Positions 45,498 to 56,719 of a DNA stretch of 64,000 bases are shown one piece after another. Source of the DNA: Metarhizium brunneum (lineage: Eukaryota > Ascomycota > Sordariomycetes > Hypocreales > Clavicipitaceae). The notes beneath the pieces were generated by a model that was not told the DNA's origin, did not search any database, and saw nothing but the letters and a program-made list of their open reading frames with translations. The stretch is from positions 6,014,001 to 6,078,000 of the forward strand of contig NC_089423.1 of assembly GCF_013426205.1 (NCBI RefSeq). The letters run 5' to 3'. The translations under genes were made by a program, and so were the position numbers. Each line of letters opens with the position of its first letter. Within the stretch, counting starts at the first letter, position 1.

Positions 45498-47738
45498 ATG
45501 CGGCCTTGCTCACTCGCCCTGCTGGCTCTCGCAACTCTTGCATCATCAGCATCAGCATCAGCATCAGCATCATCATGCCAACCTCGCACCCAGCACCTTA
45601 GTGACCCCCCTTACGAAAATTACTTCTACTCCGACTGCAATGTCGACGCGCAAGCCGTCGTCACGAGTCCCCTGCCCGACAGCAACCTCAGCATCATCGG
45701 ACCGCGTCTCATCGTCGCGTTCCCCGCCGGGAACAGCGGCATTTGCACCTTTTTCCAGCCGCACAAGGACAAGAATGGCACGCTGGCGGTTGCGCTCGTC
45801 AATTCGACCCTGGGAGCGCCCCTCGGCGCAGTCACGTCTCAGACAAATGCCACCAAGTATCCCCATGTCGGCGTGCAGGGCATCCTGTCTTTCAACAACT
45901 CGGCCGAGATGGCCGTGGCTATCCTCGGCAGCGTCCGAAACATCCGCGACTTCACCGAGGGGCCGAGTCTCTTGAGTCCCGTCATCCAGGACGCCGTCAA
46001 GGTGGCCAGGTACAACGGCACGGGGGTGCAGCTGTCGCGGCTGTGGCTGGACAACGTCACGACAACCACGCTCACCCTGGTCCCCTGGAGGAACGACAAC
46101 GCCAGTATCCGCATCTCCAACAAGACGGTCGTCTTCGGCGCCGGCTTCTACCACTTCTCCACGACCTTCAACTACCCGCAGCTCAAGCAGCTCGAGCCCC
46201 GGCAGATCCTGAACAACCAGTCGCAGGGCCTCGCCCAGCAGGACCCCGCGGGCCAGGTGAGCTCGCTGTCCTTCTTCTCCTACACGGAGAAGCTGCTCGC
46301 CGGGGGCTGGCGCTTCCTCACCTACTTCGGCCGCGACAGCCTCATATCCGCGCTGCTCCTGCAGCCCGTCCTCAGCACGGGCAACGGGTCGGCAATGGAG
46401 GCCGTCATCGGCGCCGCCCTGGAGCGCATCAACCGCACCGACGGCTCGGTGTGCCACGAGGAGACCATCGGCGACTACGCCACGTTTCTCAACATGCAGG
46501 GGAACCTCTCCTCCACCGCCGCCGGCTTCACCTACCCCATGATCGACACCGACTACTACCTCCCCATCGTGATGGACAAGTACTTCCAGGCCCAGCCGGG
46601 CCGGATCCAGCCACTCCTAGCGACGAGGGCCGGCGCCGTCGACGCCGACAACAGGAACCTCACCTGGGGACAGTTGGCGTACATTAGTGCCCAGAAGATC
46701 ATGAACATGACCGCCGCGTTTGAGAAGAACCCGTCCGTCGCGAACCTGATCCACCTCAAACAGGGCCAAGTCGTCGGACAATGGCGCGACTCGACGTACG
46801 GCATTGCCAACGCCCGCATCCCCTTCGACGTCAACTGCGCCCTGGCACCGGCGGCACTGTACTCCATCTCCCGGCTGGCCGGCATGCACGGCGTGTACCC
46901 AAACACCCCGGCGACATCGGGCTGGGCCTCGGCGGCGGCCCGGCGCGCACGCGTCTGGGAGGCCGAAACCCTCCGCTTCTTCCAGTACAACACCACGCTG
47001 GACACGGCGCGGGCCAGGCTGGCCGACTACGCCGCCAAGAACACCTTCTACAAGGGTCCCACCAACGCCGACTCCCTGGGCAGGTACTCCTCGGCCGGGG
47101 GGCTCATCGTCGACTACGGCATCGCCGTCCACAGCGCCGCGGCGCCCGACGTCGTCCCCGTCAGCCACACCGACACGGCGTTCAGACACTTCCTCCTCAA
47201 CGCCACCGGCGACGACGCGCAGCTGACGGCCTTTGTCAACGCGTCGGCGAATGCCATCCTGCGCCCCTTCCCCGCGGGCCTGACCACCCCCGTCGGCGCC
47301 GTCGTCGCCAACCCCGCGCTGTCGGGGCGGGACGTGCTCATCGCCAACTTTACCAACGCGGCGTACCACGGGACCGTCGTCTGGGGCTGGCAGCTCGCCC
47401 TCATGGCCAAGGGCTTCGAGAGGCAGCTCGCGCGGTGCGGCACCCCGGCGCCCGCCGGGCCCCCGGGCTTCTGTAGGGACCAGGCCGTGCTCGGGGCGCT
47501 TAGGGCCGCGTACAACCGCTTGTGGGACGTGATTGAGGACAACGAGGGGCAGCTGCAGTCCGAGGTATGGAGCTGGACGTTTGGCGCGTCCGGCAACGGG
47601 ACCGGCGGAGCGTACAAGCTCTCGCCGCTGGGCGTGTTGCCGCCGCCGCCTGGTGTCGGTGCCGGGACGGAGAGCGATGTGAGGCAGCTGTGGAGTTTGA
47701 CGTTTCTCGCCGTGAAGAGGAATAAGGCGTATCAGTAG
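45498..47738 (+). CDS. Secreted six-hairpin glycosidase, glycogen-debranching-enzyme-like
   Basis: A 746-residue single-exon GC-rich gene. A signal peptide (MRPCSLALLALATLASSASA) runs into a Ser-Ala repeat made by a GCATCA microsatellite (45540-45575). An N-terminal beta domain (to about residue 250) precedes an (alpha/alpha)6-type region with GGWRFLTYFGRDSLISALLL, CHEETIGDYATFLNMQGN, FTYPMIDTDYYLPIVMDKYF, YGIANARIPFDVNCALAPAA, HGTVVWGWQLALMAKGFE and DVIEDNEGQLQSEVWSWTFG. These match the fold and sequence style of amylo-1,6-glucosidase/GDE C-terminal and related glycosidases; acidic residues in these blocks are candidate catalysts. Many N-x-S/T sites fit secretion. It probably acts on an extracellular glucan or oligosaccharide; the exact linkage is unknown. 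Confidence 0.85.
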   Translation: MRPCSLALLALATLASSASASASASSCQPRTQHLSDPPYENYFYSDCNVDAQAVVTSPLPDSNLSIIGPRLIVAFPAGNSGICTFFQPHKDKNGTLAVALVNSTLGAPLGAVTSQTNATKYPHVGVQGILSFNNSAEMAVAILGSVRNIRDFTEGPSLLSPVIQDAVKVARYNGTGVQLSRLWLDNVTTTTLTLVPWRNDNASIRISNKTVVFGAGFYHFSTTFNYPQLKQLEPRQILNNQSQGLAQQDPAGQVSSLSFFSYTEKLLAGGWRFLTYFGRDSLISALLLQPVLSTGNGSAMEAVIGAALERINRTDGSVCHEETIGDYATFLNMQGNLSSTAAGFTYPMIDTDYYLPIVMDKYFQAQPGRIQPLLATRAGAVDADNRNLTWGQLAYISAQKIMNMTAAFEKNPSVANLIHLKQGQVVGQWRDSTYGIANARIPFDVNCALAPAALYSISRLAGMHGVYPNTPATSGWASAAARRARVWEAETLRFFQYNTTLDTARARLADYAAKNTFYKGPTNADSLGRYSSAGGLIVDYGIAVHSAAAPDVVPVSHTDTAFRHFLLNATGDDAQLTAFVNASANAILRPFPAGLTTPVGAVVANPALSGRDVLIANFTNAAYHGTVVWGWQLALMAKGFERQLARCGTPAPAGPPGFCRDQAVLGALRAAYNRLWDVIEDNEGQLQSEVWSWTFGASGNGTGGAYKLSPLGVLPPPPGVGAGTESDVRQLWSLTFLAVKRNKAYQ
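45540..45575 (+). repeat. GCATCA microsatellite in signal-peptide end
   Basis: About five hexamer units encoding Ser-Ala pairs just after the hydrophobic core of the glycosidase signal peptide. The length can change in steps of two residues without shifting frame. Confidence 0.8.
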
Positions 47739-47887
47739 GCGGGAACTATGCATGGACTCTTGTTGCTTGGGTTGGGTATATATATGTATATAGGTGCCGC
47801 TTTCACCATTGTAATTTGAGACGTGTGCAAAAAAACAAGTTCCAAGTGTTCTCTTTTGTAAATGGCAGTGCAGCACTTGGCCGTACG

Positions 47888-49603
47888 CTAATAAATGTAG
47901 ATAAACTCATCGTTCTGACGGTCTGTGAGATCCATAAACGCCTTCTCTCCTGTACGTGCCTCGCCAGCAAACTCTACAGTTCCAGCTGCAGTCTCGACGG
48001 CGTCCTCGCTCTCCTCGCCCATGGCGTGATATGTAGATTGCATCGAATGATCAACCATCTTGGCCTTCTTGCCGTTTCGAACACGCTTCTTCTCTTGGAG
48101 CTTGTTGAGCAGGATCAAGTTGGCCCACTGGATGAGGACAACGGCCACGAGCGCCACAAAGATGGCCAGACAGGCTCGGAGCCCGGGCTTGTAGGCGGGC
48201 GCGTCCTTCTCGTTGAAGAGAAGCGGGCCGATGATGTTGCCCGCCGAGCTGGCGGCGTTGTACACGCTCATGATGGCCGACTTCTTGGTGGTACCGGCCG
48301 TGTTGCCGACAATCCAGGTCACGATGAGCGGGTTCCCGCCAAAGAGGAATGCAAGGAGATAGTACCCGACCAGCAGGGCGGGCTTGGCGGATTGGCCGCG
48401 GGGAACAGAGTAGAGCACGGCCAGGCCAGCTACGACGGGAAGCATGAAGACCACCAGGACGGCCCCCTTGAGACGTGCCTTTTGGGCCAAGAAACTGGCC
48501 AGCAGGATGACGATGATTTGCACGGCGCCAAAGGGCATGTTGAGCAGACTGGTCATGTATTTGTCGGAAACCAGGCCGTTGAGAATAAGGGGACCAAAGG
48601 TGTTGGTGACGCTGGCGCCAACGTTTAACAGCAGCGCCATGCCGATCCAGAGGTAGGTCTTGGGCTCGAGGGCGGCCTCGAGAAGGTGTTGCCACTTGAA
48701 CTCGCGGGAACCGGTACCGGTCTGGTTCGCTCGAAGCCGTTCAATGGCCTGGGCCCTTTCGTGCTCGGTGAGGAATCGGGCGGATGAGACATCGTTGTCG
48801 AGCTTCCAGTATACAAAGGGGGCCGAGACGATGGTGACGAGACCAACGAAGAGGAAGATGCTGTATGGATTCTACAGTTAGTCCGACATCTGCCATGGAA
48901 CAAAAGGCGCAAAAGACACGTACATTTGCCACTCCTTGAGCAAATCCGACTTGATGTGGCCCAGGCCGTAGGACAAGGCGGCAGCGATGATGGTTGCCGC
49001 TCCGTTGGTGCCGTACCATGCGGCAACGCGAATCGGCTGCTCGGCGCGCCTGTACCACTGGCTCGTGATGATGCTAAACAGCGGCAGGCAACCGGCCTCG
49101 AAGAGTCCCAGGAAGAAGCGAGCGGCCATGAGGCTCCCAAAGTTGTGGCAGGCGGCCATGGAGGCCTGTGCAATGCCCCATCCCAGACAGAGGGTCGGCA
49201 TCAGGATGCGATGAGGCACCTTGACGATCAGGAAGGACGAAAAGGGCTGCCATGCCAGCTGGGCAATCGGGGCGATGGACCCAACCAGCGAGTACTCGTT
49301 GCCGGTCAGATGGGTGTCTTCCTTGAGTCCGTAGGTCGCGCCGTACCCAAGCACGGACTTGTCGAGGATTTGCAAGAAGTAGACCCAGACAAGGATGGCC
49401 AAGATGACCTTGTCCGTCTTGCGGCGGATGCGGCGACTGTCCTCGTCAGTCAATTCGACCTGTCCGTCGCCAATGAGCGCCAAAGCCCGGTCCGCATGTC
49501 TCAGCTGATCCTGCAGCACGGCGCTCTTGACGTGGTCTTGGTCGATGCTGTGCTGGTGCTCCTCGTGAGCAGAGTTCAACTTGGGATCTGGTTGTGGTGG
49601 CAT
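47888..49603 (-). CDS. MFS transporter, DAL5/allantoate permease (anion:cation symporter) family
   Basis: Plasma-membrane MFS carrier of the fungal anion:cation symporter group (allantoate, vitamins, small organic acids). Exons 48924-49603 and 47888-48860 (62-nt intron) give 550 residues. A hydrophilic N-terminus precedes RRKTDKVILAILVWVYFLQI and DKSVLGYGATYGLKEDTHL, the family's TM1 block. FFLGLFEAGCLPLFSIITSQ and WYRRAEQPIRVAAWYGTNG follow. The splice restores EWQIIFLFVGLVTIVSAPFV, and the second half has ALLVGYYLLAFLFGGNPLIV and AIMSVYNAASSAGNIIGP. A TATA-like GGATATAAGAG (49737-49747) and TACTCCGTA (49763-49771) lie upstream. It is convergent with the secreted glycosidase. Confidence 0.93.
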
Positions 49604-49736
49604 GGTGTTGACTGGGACTTGAACTTCAGGTCCGCCGCCCCGTTGGGATATTGTTGCAATCGGCAGGAAAGCAATGGAGAGGCAGATGGATGACAACCAG
49701 TCCCTATCGAGTCTGGACAAGACGGGAGCCGAGCGG

Positions 49737-49771
49737 CTCTTATATCCTGACGGCGCCAACGCTACTCCGTA
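49737..49771 (-). promoter_or_regulatory. TATA box plus TACGGAGTA motif of the DAL5-type carrier
   Basis: On the minus strand, TACGGAGTA (49763-49771) is followed 15 bp later by GGATATAAGAG, 134 bp before the ATG at 49603. Confidence 0.5.
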
Positions 49772-51005
49772 TATCCGGCATGAAGACACGAGAAAGGGTC
49801 AAGTTGGCTCGAGCTGATTGATTTCGCCAAGCGGGACTCCATGTCTGGACATTCGACGCCCCCCACATGGGTGGAGCCCGGGAGCCATTGGGAGCCTGGG
49901 GGAGTACTCAACTACCAGTACTGGCGCTGGACCGGACGCTACGGCACCAGCGAAGACTTGGAAAAGCCGGCACGCTATTGCAGCCACCGGAAGCTGCACG
50001 GTCTGGTGCTCACGGTTCACGGAGGAGGCACCTGGGCAATGGATGGCTCGGCCACGTCGAACGGGTCGCTGTTCAAAAGCCGACGGCCACGTGAGGCCAC
50101 CAGATTGACCTTCTTCTCAATTGCCCCCAGTGCCAACTTTTGAAACCCCCCACGCTCTCCGCGCCCCAGATGCGCCCCCGGATTTGCCTCTGTTCAATGT
50201 CGAATCAATTAGAATTGGCGCTGTGCAAAGTTTGCCGCCCCCCAGAAGTGGCGTTTCCCAGATCTCCAGAGGCACCCCGGAATGTTACCCCGAACAATTC
50301 ATTCATCCAGGCGCTGCGCAGATCATCGTCGGGCTGTTCTGGCACCCGTAGGTGTTTTTTTTTTTTCATTTCAGCGTTTTTTGATTCATGCTTCGAGCAA
50401 TTCTACTGCAATTCTTGGCTTTGCTGCTTGCCGCATCTCCTCGTCTCTCAGCCCGCATGTCTCCTGATGTACAGCAGGTGTTGTAGTTGCACTCGTTCCG
50501 GCTATTGAGCCATTGCTTTCCAACCACCGACGCCACGCAGCCTTCACGCACCTCAATAGCCGACCGGCCTGAACACATTAACCAATCATTCCTCAATCCC
50601 ACGAATATAGCCAGCGGCTGTTCCGCGTGGCGACGGTCCAGGTCGAAATGGCCGCACTGTTGGCCAACCGCAAACCGCAAACCCCAGTCGACATTGTTTC
50701 CAAGACCTGGACGCCAAGCTTGCAGGTTGGCACATAATAGAGTCTGGGGAAGAGTCGGGTGTTTTTGTATAGGAGTCAATATCCAAGGCATCTGGTCCAA
50801 CCAGCCGGTTGGCATCAAACCACCCGCCACCACATGATGCGAATAGCAGCCGGGATGGAGCATTCGTTGGACCAGCATCCGTCCCCCACCTTGTGGCATG
50901 ATTATTAGGGGATGATCAATCGGTTACTGACGCGGATACTCCAAGTGATATCATTGCTGTCAATAGTAGTCTGTAGTTGTAGAGCGGCTATTGCTACATG
51001 GTGTT

Positions 51006-51043
51006 GCGATGTGATGCGATGTGATGCGGTGCAATGCGATGCA
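51006..51043. repeat. Imperfect GATGYGATGY tandem tract
   Basis: Alternating GCGATGTGAT units over about 38 bp, degenerating at the 3' end. Simple sequence with no coding overlap. Confidence 0.65.
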
Positions 51044-52024
51044 TCCCCGAGGCAATTGCCATTAGCCTTTCCTGACCCGTGACAACCCAGAGCGGCATTT
51101 GACCTCCTGATATACTTGTCGAAATCAATATCCATGCCAGACATATTTCTCGTCATAGGTTTGTCACGCACGGCAATTGATTCCGTCTCTCGAGCTCAAC
51201 ATCTCACCATAACTGCCTCGCATTTGCCGCCCAACATTCTAATTAACGTAACCGCTTGGCAACGGCCAGTCAGCTTACGCCGCAACCCTGCGCAATTACA
51301 CAATGCCAGCCACATAATTCAAAAGCCATCGCCTCATAAAAACAATAGCCGGCGTGCAGATACCCTCAGAAAGCGCCAAATGCCGCTCCTCCAAGTCCTC
51401 GATGCACAAGACATCAGTCCCAAGGAATATCTGGTGGAGCCTGTTTCTTTGAACTCAACCCCAACCCGAGACTCTCAAAACCGACCTCGACCCATCAATT
51501 CGTCGGCTCGGCTTTCTCGTCCTCCGGCGCACACATGGACTGTATCCCGCCAGTCCCTTGCGGCGTCCTCCTCGCGAGGCTGTGAGAAATGTCAAGTGCC
51601 GCCATCCTAGACGCCGTCGCGCAGCACGGCATACCCTTCCAGGGTTCCGAGTTTGGAACTCCTCGAGCCAAGGATTCTATTTGAACGCACATGTATTTAC
51701 GAGCCGGGGGCAAAACCTCAAGACCGGCGGCGCGACGCCCTCAAGAGGCCGCCTTGTGGATGGCCGCACGCCGTGCTCAACACAGAGCATGTTGATATAG
51801 GGGCAGTCCGAGAGGATCCGAGTCACACATGGCGAAGGCATGGACAAAGAGGAGCACACGGAATTTTGAGAGAGTAAAAAGACAATTGCAAGAGTAACGA
51901 TGCTCATTGTTTTACAAAGAAGAAGAATTTTTTGTGCATTCTAGTCAAGTATGTTCTCATAGTCCAAACTCATAACGCATATCCCGTAGCGACTGTCTTT
52001 GACCAAGGAATAAATGAAATGCAG

Positions 52025-54261
52025 CTACAGCTTAATAGTGGGCAAGTCTGACATGTGTACCTTGGCAGCGCCGTACGGAATCAGTCTATACGTCTTCTTG
52101 TCTCCAATGCATCTTCTATCGGCTAGGGCCGGTGGCAAGTCCGGAATGGTATCCATGTACAAGCCCCATTCGATCTCGCACCCGTCCACAGTCACGTAAT
52201 TGGGCGGCTGGCCGTACTCGAAGATGGGGTCAACCAGGCGCTTGTTGCCGGCGTCGCTGTACTTCAAGGTGCTAGGGTCAATGGCCACGTTCCAGGGCTG
52301 GGTGTTTTTGATGTAGTAGTCGCGGAGTTCTCTGTAGGGCAGGTAGTCCAGCCCTTCGCCCTTGGTGTCGTAAAAGGCGTGCGGGAAGGACGACGTGTTT
52401 GAATATCCGACGTCGAGAGCGTACAGCATGTTGCCGAAAAAGACGGCGACGCTGTCGCCGGGACGCTCCTCGGTGCGGACGGCGGCGCTAATGGTGAATC
52501 TGACCTTGGAGCCCCCTGCCTGGATGGGAACCTTTTGCATGCCCTTTCCGGTGCCGGCGTCGGTGGTGGAAACCCCGGATGGTGACACGGCCGTGATGGT
52601 GTAGCCGGTCGCCCAGTCCGGAACACGGAGGTAGAGGTCGAATTCTGCCTCTGCGTCGATTGTATATACCAGGGTGTCTCCGAATGGATATGTAGTGTCG
52701 CAGGTGATGGTGACGGGGTCCTTGTTGACAGTTGTCATTACTTTGGTCGGGCTGAGAAGAGCGTGACCGAGGCCATTCTCGCCGACTCTCACCCAGCTGT
52801 GTGAGACAAATTTGGGATATCCCTGTCCGTGGTTGACAGTGCAGCAGGGGTAGAGGGGCTCCATTCCAAACGTCGTCGCGAGGCCGCTGTTGGCGGTTGT
52901 GAATACGTTGGGCACATGTCCATCTACTTTGGTTATGTTGATAGCCCACGGCTGATTTGGCTGCGCCATGTACTGGTGCGCCCATTTGCCGCGCGACCTC
53001 CTCCTCTCCTCTTCAGTGCCATCAAATTGGTCGCCCGTCATCATGGCGGGAAAGGCATTGAAGATGGTGCGCTCGGCTCTGTCCGCAAAGACGTTGTCGC
53101 CGAGGATCTGGTAGAGATATGCCAAGGAGTAGCTGGTTTCAACAGCCGTACACAACTCGCTGCCAGCATAAGGAGCCGAGGTGTGTTCGTGCTCGTCAGC
53201 AAGAATAGTCCCAGAAGCCGACCCGTAGTTGGTGAAGGTCCAATCTACGGCTTTATGTGTCATGTCAATCATGGCCTGGCTGCCGTTAATGCGATAAAGG
53301 ACAGATGATGCCTTGAGACCTACAAAGGGCTGAGTCAGTATTATTGGAGTACCACCGGCCATAGCATCAACTGATGTGCTCACCTTGTCCCACGTTTACG
53401 CCATGAATAAACGGGTGAGTGCGAGAATCCGCCGGATTAGCAGGCTGGACGTTGGCGTACCAGGCGTCCCAATTGCGTGGGTTCTGGGAATAAAACATGT
53501 CCATGTTCTCCCACAGCACCGAGTCTTCTTCGGGGGACCCTGGATGGTTCTCAAGGAGCCATTGGATGGTGATGATGAGATCGTGGATACGAACCTGACC
53601 CCATGTGCAGTCCACATCTCTGTGGCATCTGGCAAATCCCTCGCTCTGGTTGTTCAGCATCTTGTTTGCCAAGGTCATGAAGCGACGCAGGCTGTCGACA
53701 ACGGGCTTCTCCCATTGCGCCTTGTCTGCCTCGGCCAGCTGGATCAGACCCAGGAACATGGGAGTTCGCGCCCAGAAGTTCCTCAACTCTCCGACCTCGG
53801 GGCCAATCCAGCCGTCACCAGCCTGGTGTCCGAGAACCTGTGTGGCGACCTGTTCCGCCTGCTCCCTGAGTCTGTGATTGTCAAGAGTGTAAGCCAGGGG
53901 CACGATGGAGTTGAACCAATACGGCAGCGCCTCATTGAGGTTGCTGTATTCGACACCATTGGTGCCTGGCTCGTTCAGCCAGCTGGACAAATTCACATAG
54001 ACGTAGAAGTCGTGCTCATGTCCAAAGAGGCCATCCGCCATGGCGCGGCTCTCTCCCCACAACCAGCCGTTTGCCTTGATGTCTCCCAGCGGCAGGGGAG
54101 CATACTGCCATGGCTGGACTGTAAAACAAATCAGGCAGGTCAGTCAAAGGTGTCGATCCCTCGAGGGAGGAGTGTTACTTACGAGTTCTCGCGGATGATA
54201 CGGCGCCAACGAGGGCGCTGAGAGGAAGCTGGGCGACTACAAAACGTCTCGTCAACCGCAT
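52025..54261 (-). CDS. Secreted GH127-type (DUF1680) beta-L-arabinofuranosidase-like protein
   Basis: Three exons, 54183-54261, 53384-54118 and 52025-53319, close to 702 residues. A signal peptide MRLTRRFVVAQLPLSALVGA is encoded by the first exon; the second begins LQPWQYAPLPLGDIKANGWL, the family's usual mature start. DUF1680 blocks (PF07944): YWFNSIVPLAYTLDN, IHGVNVGQGLKASSVLYRI, SAPYAGSELCTAVETSYSLA (metal/nucleophile region), FGMEPLYPCCTVNHGQGYPK with the paired cysteines of GH127, then a C-terminal beta domain (EFDLYLRVPDWATGYTI). Known relatives remove L-arabinofuranose or related sugars. A TATA-like CATATAAG (54380-54387) lies 120 bp upstream. It probably feeds sugar to the carriers in this window (inference). 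Confidence 0.9.
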
Positions 54262-56719
54262 TGTTGCTGAAAACTGCTGCTCGGAAACAGGGAGAAACGA
54301 CTGCAACACAACAAAAGTGACTTGCTTGACATGTTTCAACTCTCCAAGAAAGGATCATCACGGCAGCGGTGATCAACGACTTATATGAGGTGGCACTTAC
54401 CATCCATGATTGCTTCTCCCCCGCGTGAGACCTGCACTCTTTCCCTGGTGCAAATCACAATCCAGATTCCGAGCCGAGAACATACCGGTATGCGACCAAA
54501 CCAAGGACCTGGTAACACAAAAGGACCGGGCGGTGGAAAATTACAGTCTCATGCGGGCGGCTACGTGCAATGGAATGGAATGGAATGCAACGAGCGCGCG
54601 AATGCACGTCGGCAAAGGCCACCAGCGGTGTAACGGACCGAAAAGTAAACACCTAAAGCGCCCAGGTAAGTCAAGATGCAAAAGGCAAGTCAAGGGTTGA
54701 GGCGTCGCGTGCGCGTGATGCACTTTGGTTCCCTCGGTGCAACCTCACGGACCACGGATCTGGCTGAGGAGGAGACAAAAGCGGTGTTTTAACTCGCCGC
54801 CTCGCCGTCTATGTACATGATTTTCGCCAACCATGTGTGCCAATGCAAGAATAGCGTTTTGCGGCAAGTGCTCGAGTGTCTTTGTGATCTGTTCATGCGG
54901 GGGAGAGCCTGGTCCCCTGACCCAAGACAGACTCAAAAGTGTGCCAGTTGACCCGGCTCATCTCCACGATGCAGGGCAGGCTGGCCCACGGAGCCAATCA
55001 CATCGAGGCGGCCACGCGCGTAAATTGGACAATTGGAAAGCGGGTTTCAAGTCTGTGAGACGCGCCATGGCCAATGCTGGCGCGGAGCACGGAGTAGAGC
55101 GCCCGAGAAGGGAAAAAGGGAAGAAAATAAAAAGGAAATTGAAACGCGGCGCGCAGGGGAAGGAGCGGCCCAGATTGCCGACGTTCACCTTTGTGAATGT
55201 ACCACTACTCCGCACCGAGTCTGGAATATGATATGTACATCTCTGTACGGAGTATGCGCCGTACAAAAAGACTCGCCTAGCCAACACTGATCGTCGCTGG
55301 CCAGGCCACGGCGCGCATCCATCCGGCGACAAACTCTGAAAGCAGACGGGCAGATCAGACAAATTCCCTCGCCCACGCCGTCATGACCTCTTTACACGTG
55401 GCATCGCCATTTCTCAACGACGATCGCTCCCCGACATCGAGACAACGGACACGCTGCCCGTCCTGGGCATACGATGCGCGGTCTGGGAGGACGTCCCCGT
55501 GCGAGGTCCACGCAGGTCCAACATGTAATGGCACGCAACAATACATATGCACGGCAACATTGCAAGCGGCATGGAGCAGCACGTCACGGAGTCATGGAGA
55601 TGCGGAGGCGCGGAGCACAAGGACAGGCATCACGAAGTAAGGACGGCGCAACAATGCATGATCCAGGTGAAAACCCTCGCGTCGCACCGCCCCCCCCTCA
55701 GACAACGGCAATTCCTTGTTCGCCGTGTCACATCTAAATTTGACGTCCGATCGAATCTTGGCGCCGCATGCTCTGTCCATGTAGACTGTTGATGGGTGGT
55801 GTGGTGTCGGTGCCATGTGCAGCTCGTTGTGATGCCATTGTTCCGGTGATATCGCCTTCGGCCACCGGCCCGAATCGTCCGACCTCTTTTCCTCCCCTCT
55901 TTTCGCGGGGAGGCAATTCTGGGCTAGGCGTAACCCGTACGCCCAGAGTTCTGGATGCATTCGAGAACCAATGGCGGCAGCCTGACGCGGGGAAGTTTGG
56001 ACATATTGAAGCACCTGACTTGTCGTGAGTGGCCAACGTTCAAGTGATTCAAACAAGAAGCTCGAATGCTACACATGTTTGTTGAGGGGTCTCGATGGCA
56101 TCACCTGCTCATCACCGACGGCCAAATCTCTGTACAAGTCAATGCCGGCGCAAGTTAGTGGATTGCCGCCATTCCCGCTGCAGCACATGATGACTTCAAA
56201 GTCGTACATACTTTCCCCCCCTTCCTCGTGATGGCGTCTACATCGCTCGAGGGTTGGTGCTGGATTGCAGTGCCTAATGTTCCAGGTTTACGCCTGTTTT
56301 GACCCTGGGGGAGGGACAACATACTACGAGTTGGATCCGGATAGAGCGGCGATTGCTCGAGTTGGATGATGTAGGTTGTGGATGTAGTTGCTCACAGACG
56401 TAGCAGACACAGCAGCCAAGGGATACATGGCAAAAGTGCCTTTTGAGAATTTTGCTATGTGCAAGACTCAAAAAACGCCATGATTAGCTTCTTCACGCGG
56501 TCAGGAATCTGTGACGTGCAAAGTTTCGCCTCGCCGCTGAATACGACCAAAGGTGTTGAGAGACAAATAATCATATATAGTCTAAATCCACACTGATCGT
56601 TTGTCGACGTTAATAATAGCCTTCTGTCCGTCCGAGGAGCAGATGGATAACAAAATCGATTAGGCTACCGACTCTTACGTAAAGGCCCGGGTGGTGATAC
56701 AGGCTGACACTAACAGGAT
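54262..56719. other. Long intergenic region, 2.5 kb
   Basis: The first 150 bp are the promoter of the arabinofuranosidase; TACGGAGTA lies at 55246-55254. Overlapping open frames on both strands between 54830 and 56060 are GC-driven and show no domain, splice site or start context. Nothing else recognised. Confidence 0.5.

Larger units (their letters stand above)
49604..52024. other. Long intergenic region, 2.4 kb
   Basis: No supportable gene. The first 200 bp are the promoter of the DAL5-type carrier. A GATGCGATGT-type tandem tract lies at 51006-51043. The open frame 51116-51610 (plus) and several small ones lack introns, domains or sensible composition. The end is the 3' flank of the arabinofuranosidase. 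Confidence 0.5.

Noticed and set aside
45573..46457. 294-codon minus-strand open frame
   Set aside because: Same reason: shadow of the GC-rich glycosidase coding sequence.
46617..47876. 419-codon open frame on the minus strand opposite the secreted glycosidase
   Set aside because: It is antisense to a gene with signal peptide and family motifs; the frame is open because of high GC, and the composition (Arg/Gly-rich) shows no domain.
48926..49693. 255-codon plus-strand open frame across the DAL5-type carrier
   Set aside because: Antisense of a clear MFS gene with conserved transmembrane blocks.
51116..51610. 164-codon plus-strand open frame in the 50-52 kb gap
   Set aside because: Low-complexity composition, no introns, no domain and no promoter signs.
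54833..56060. Overlapping open frames on both strands
   Set aside because: Arg/Pro-rich translations without motifs; typical of non-coding GC-rich DNA.
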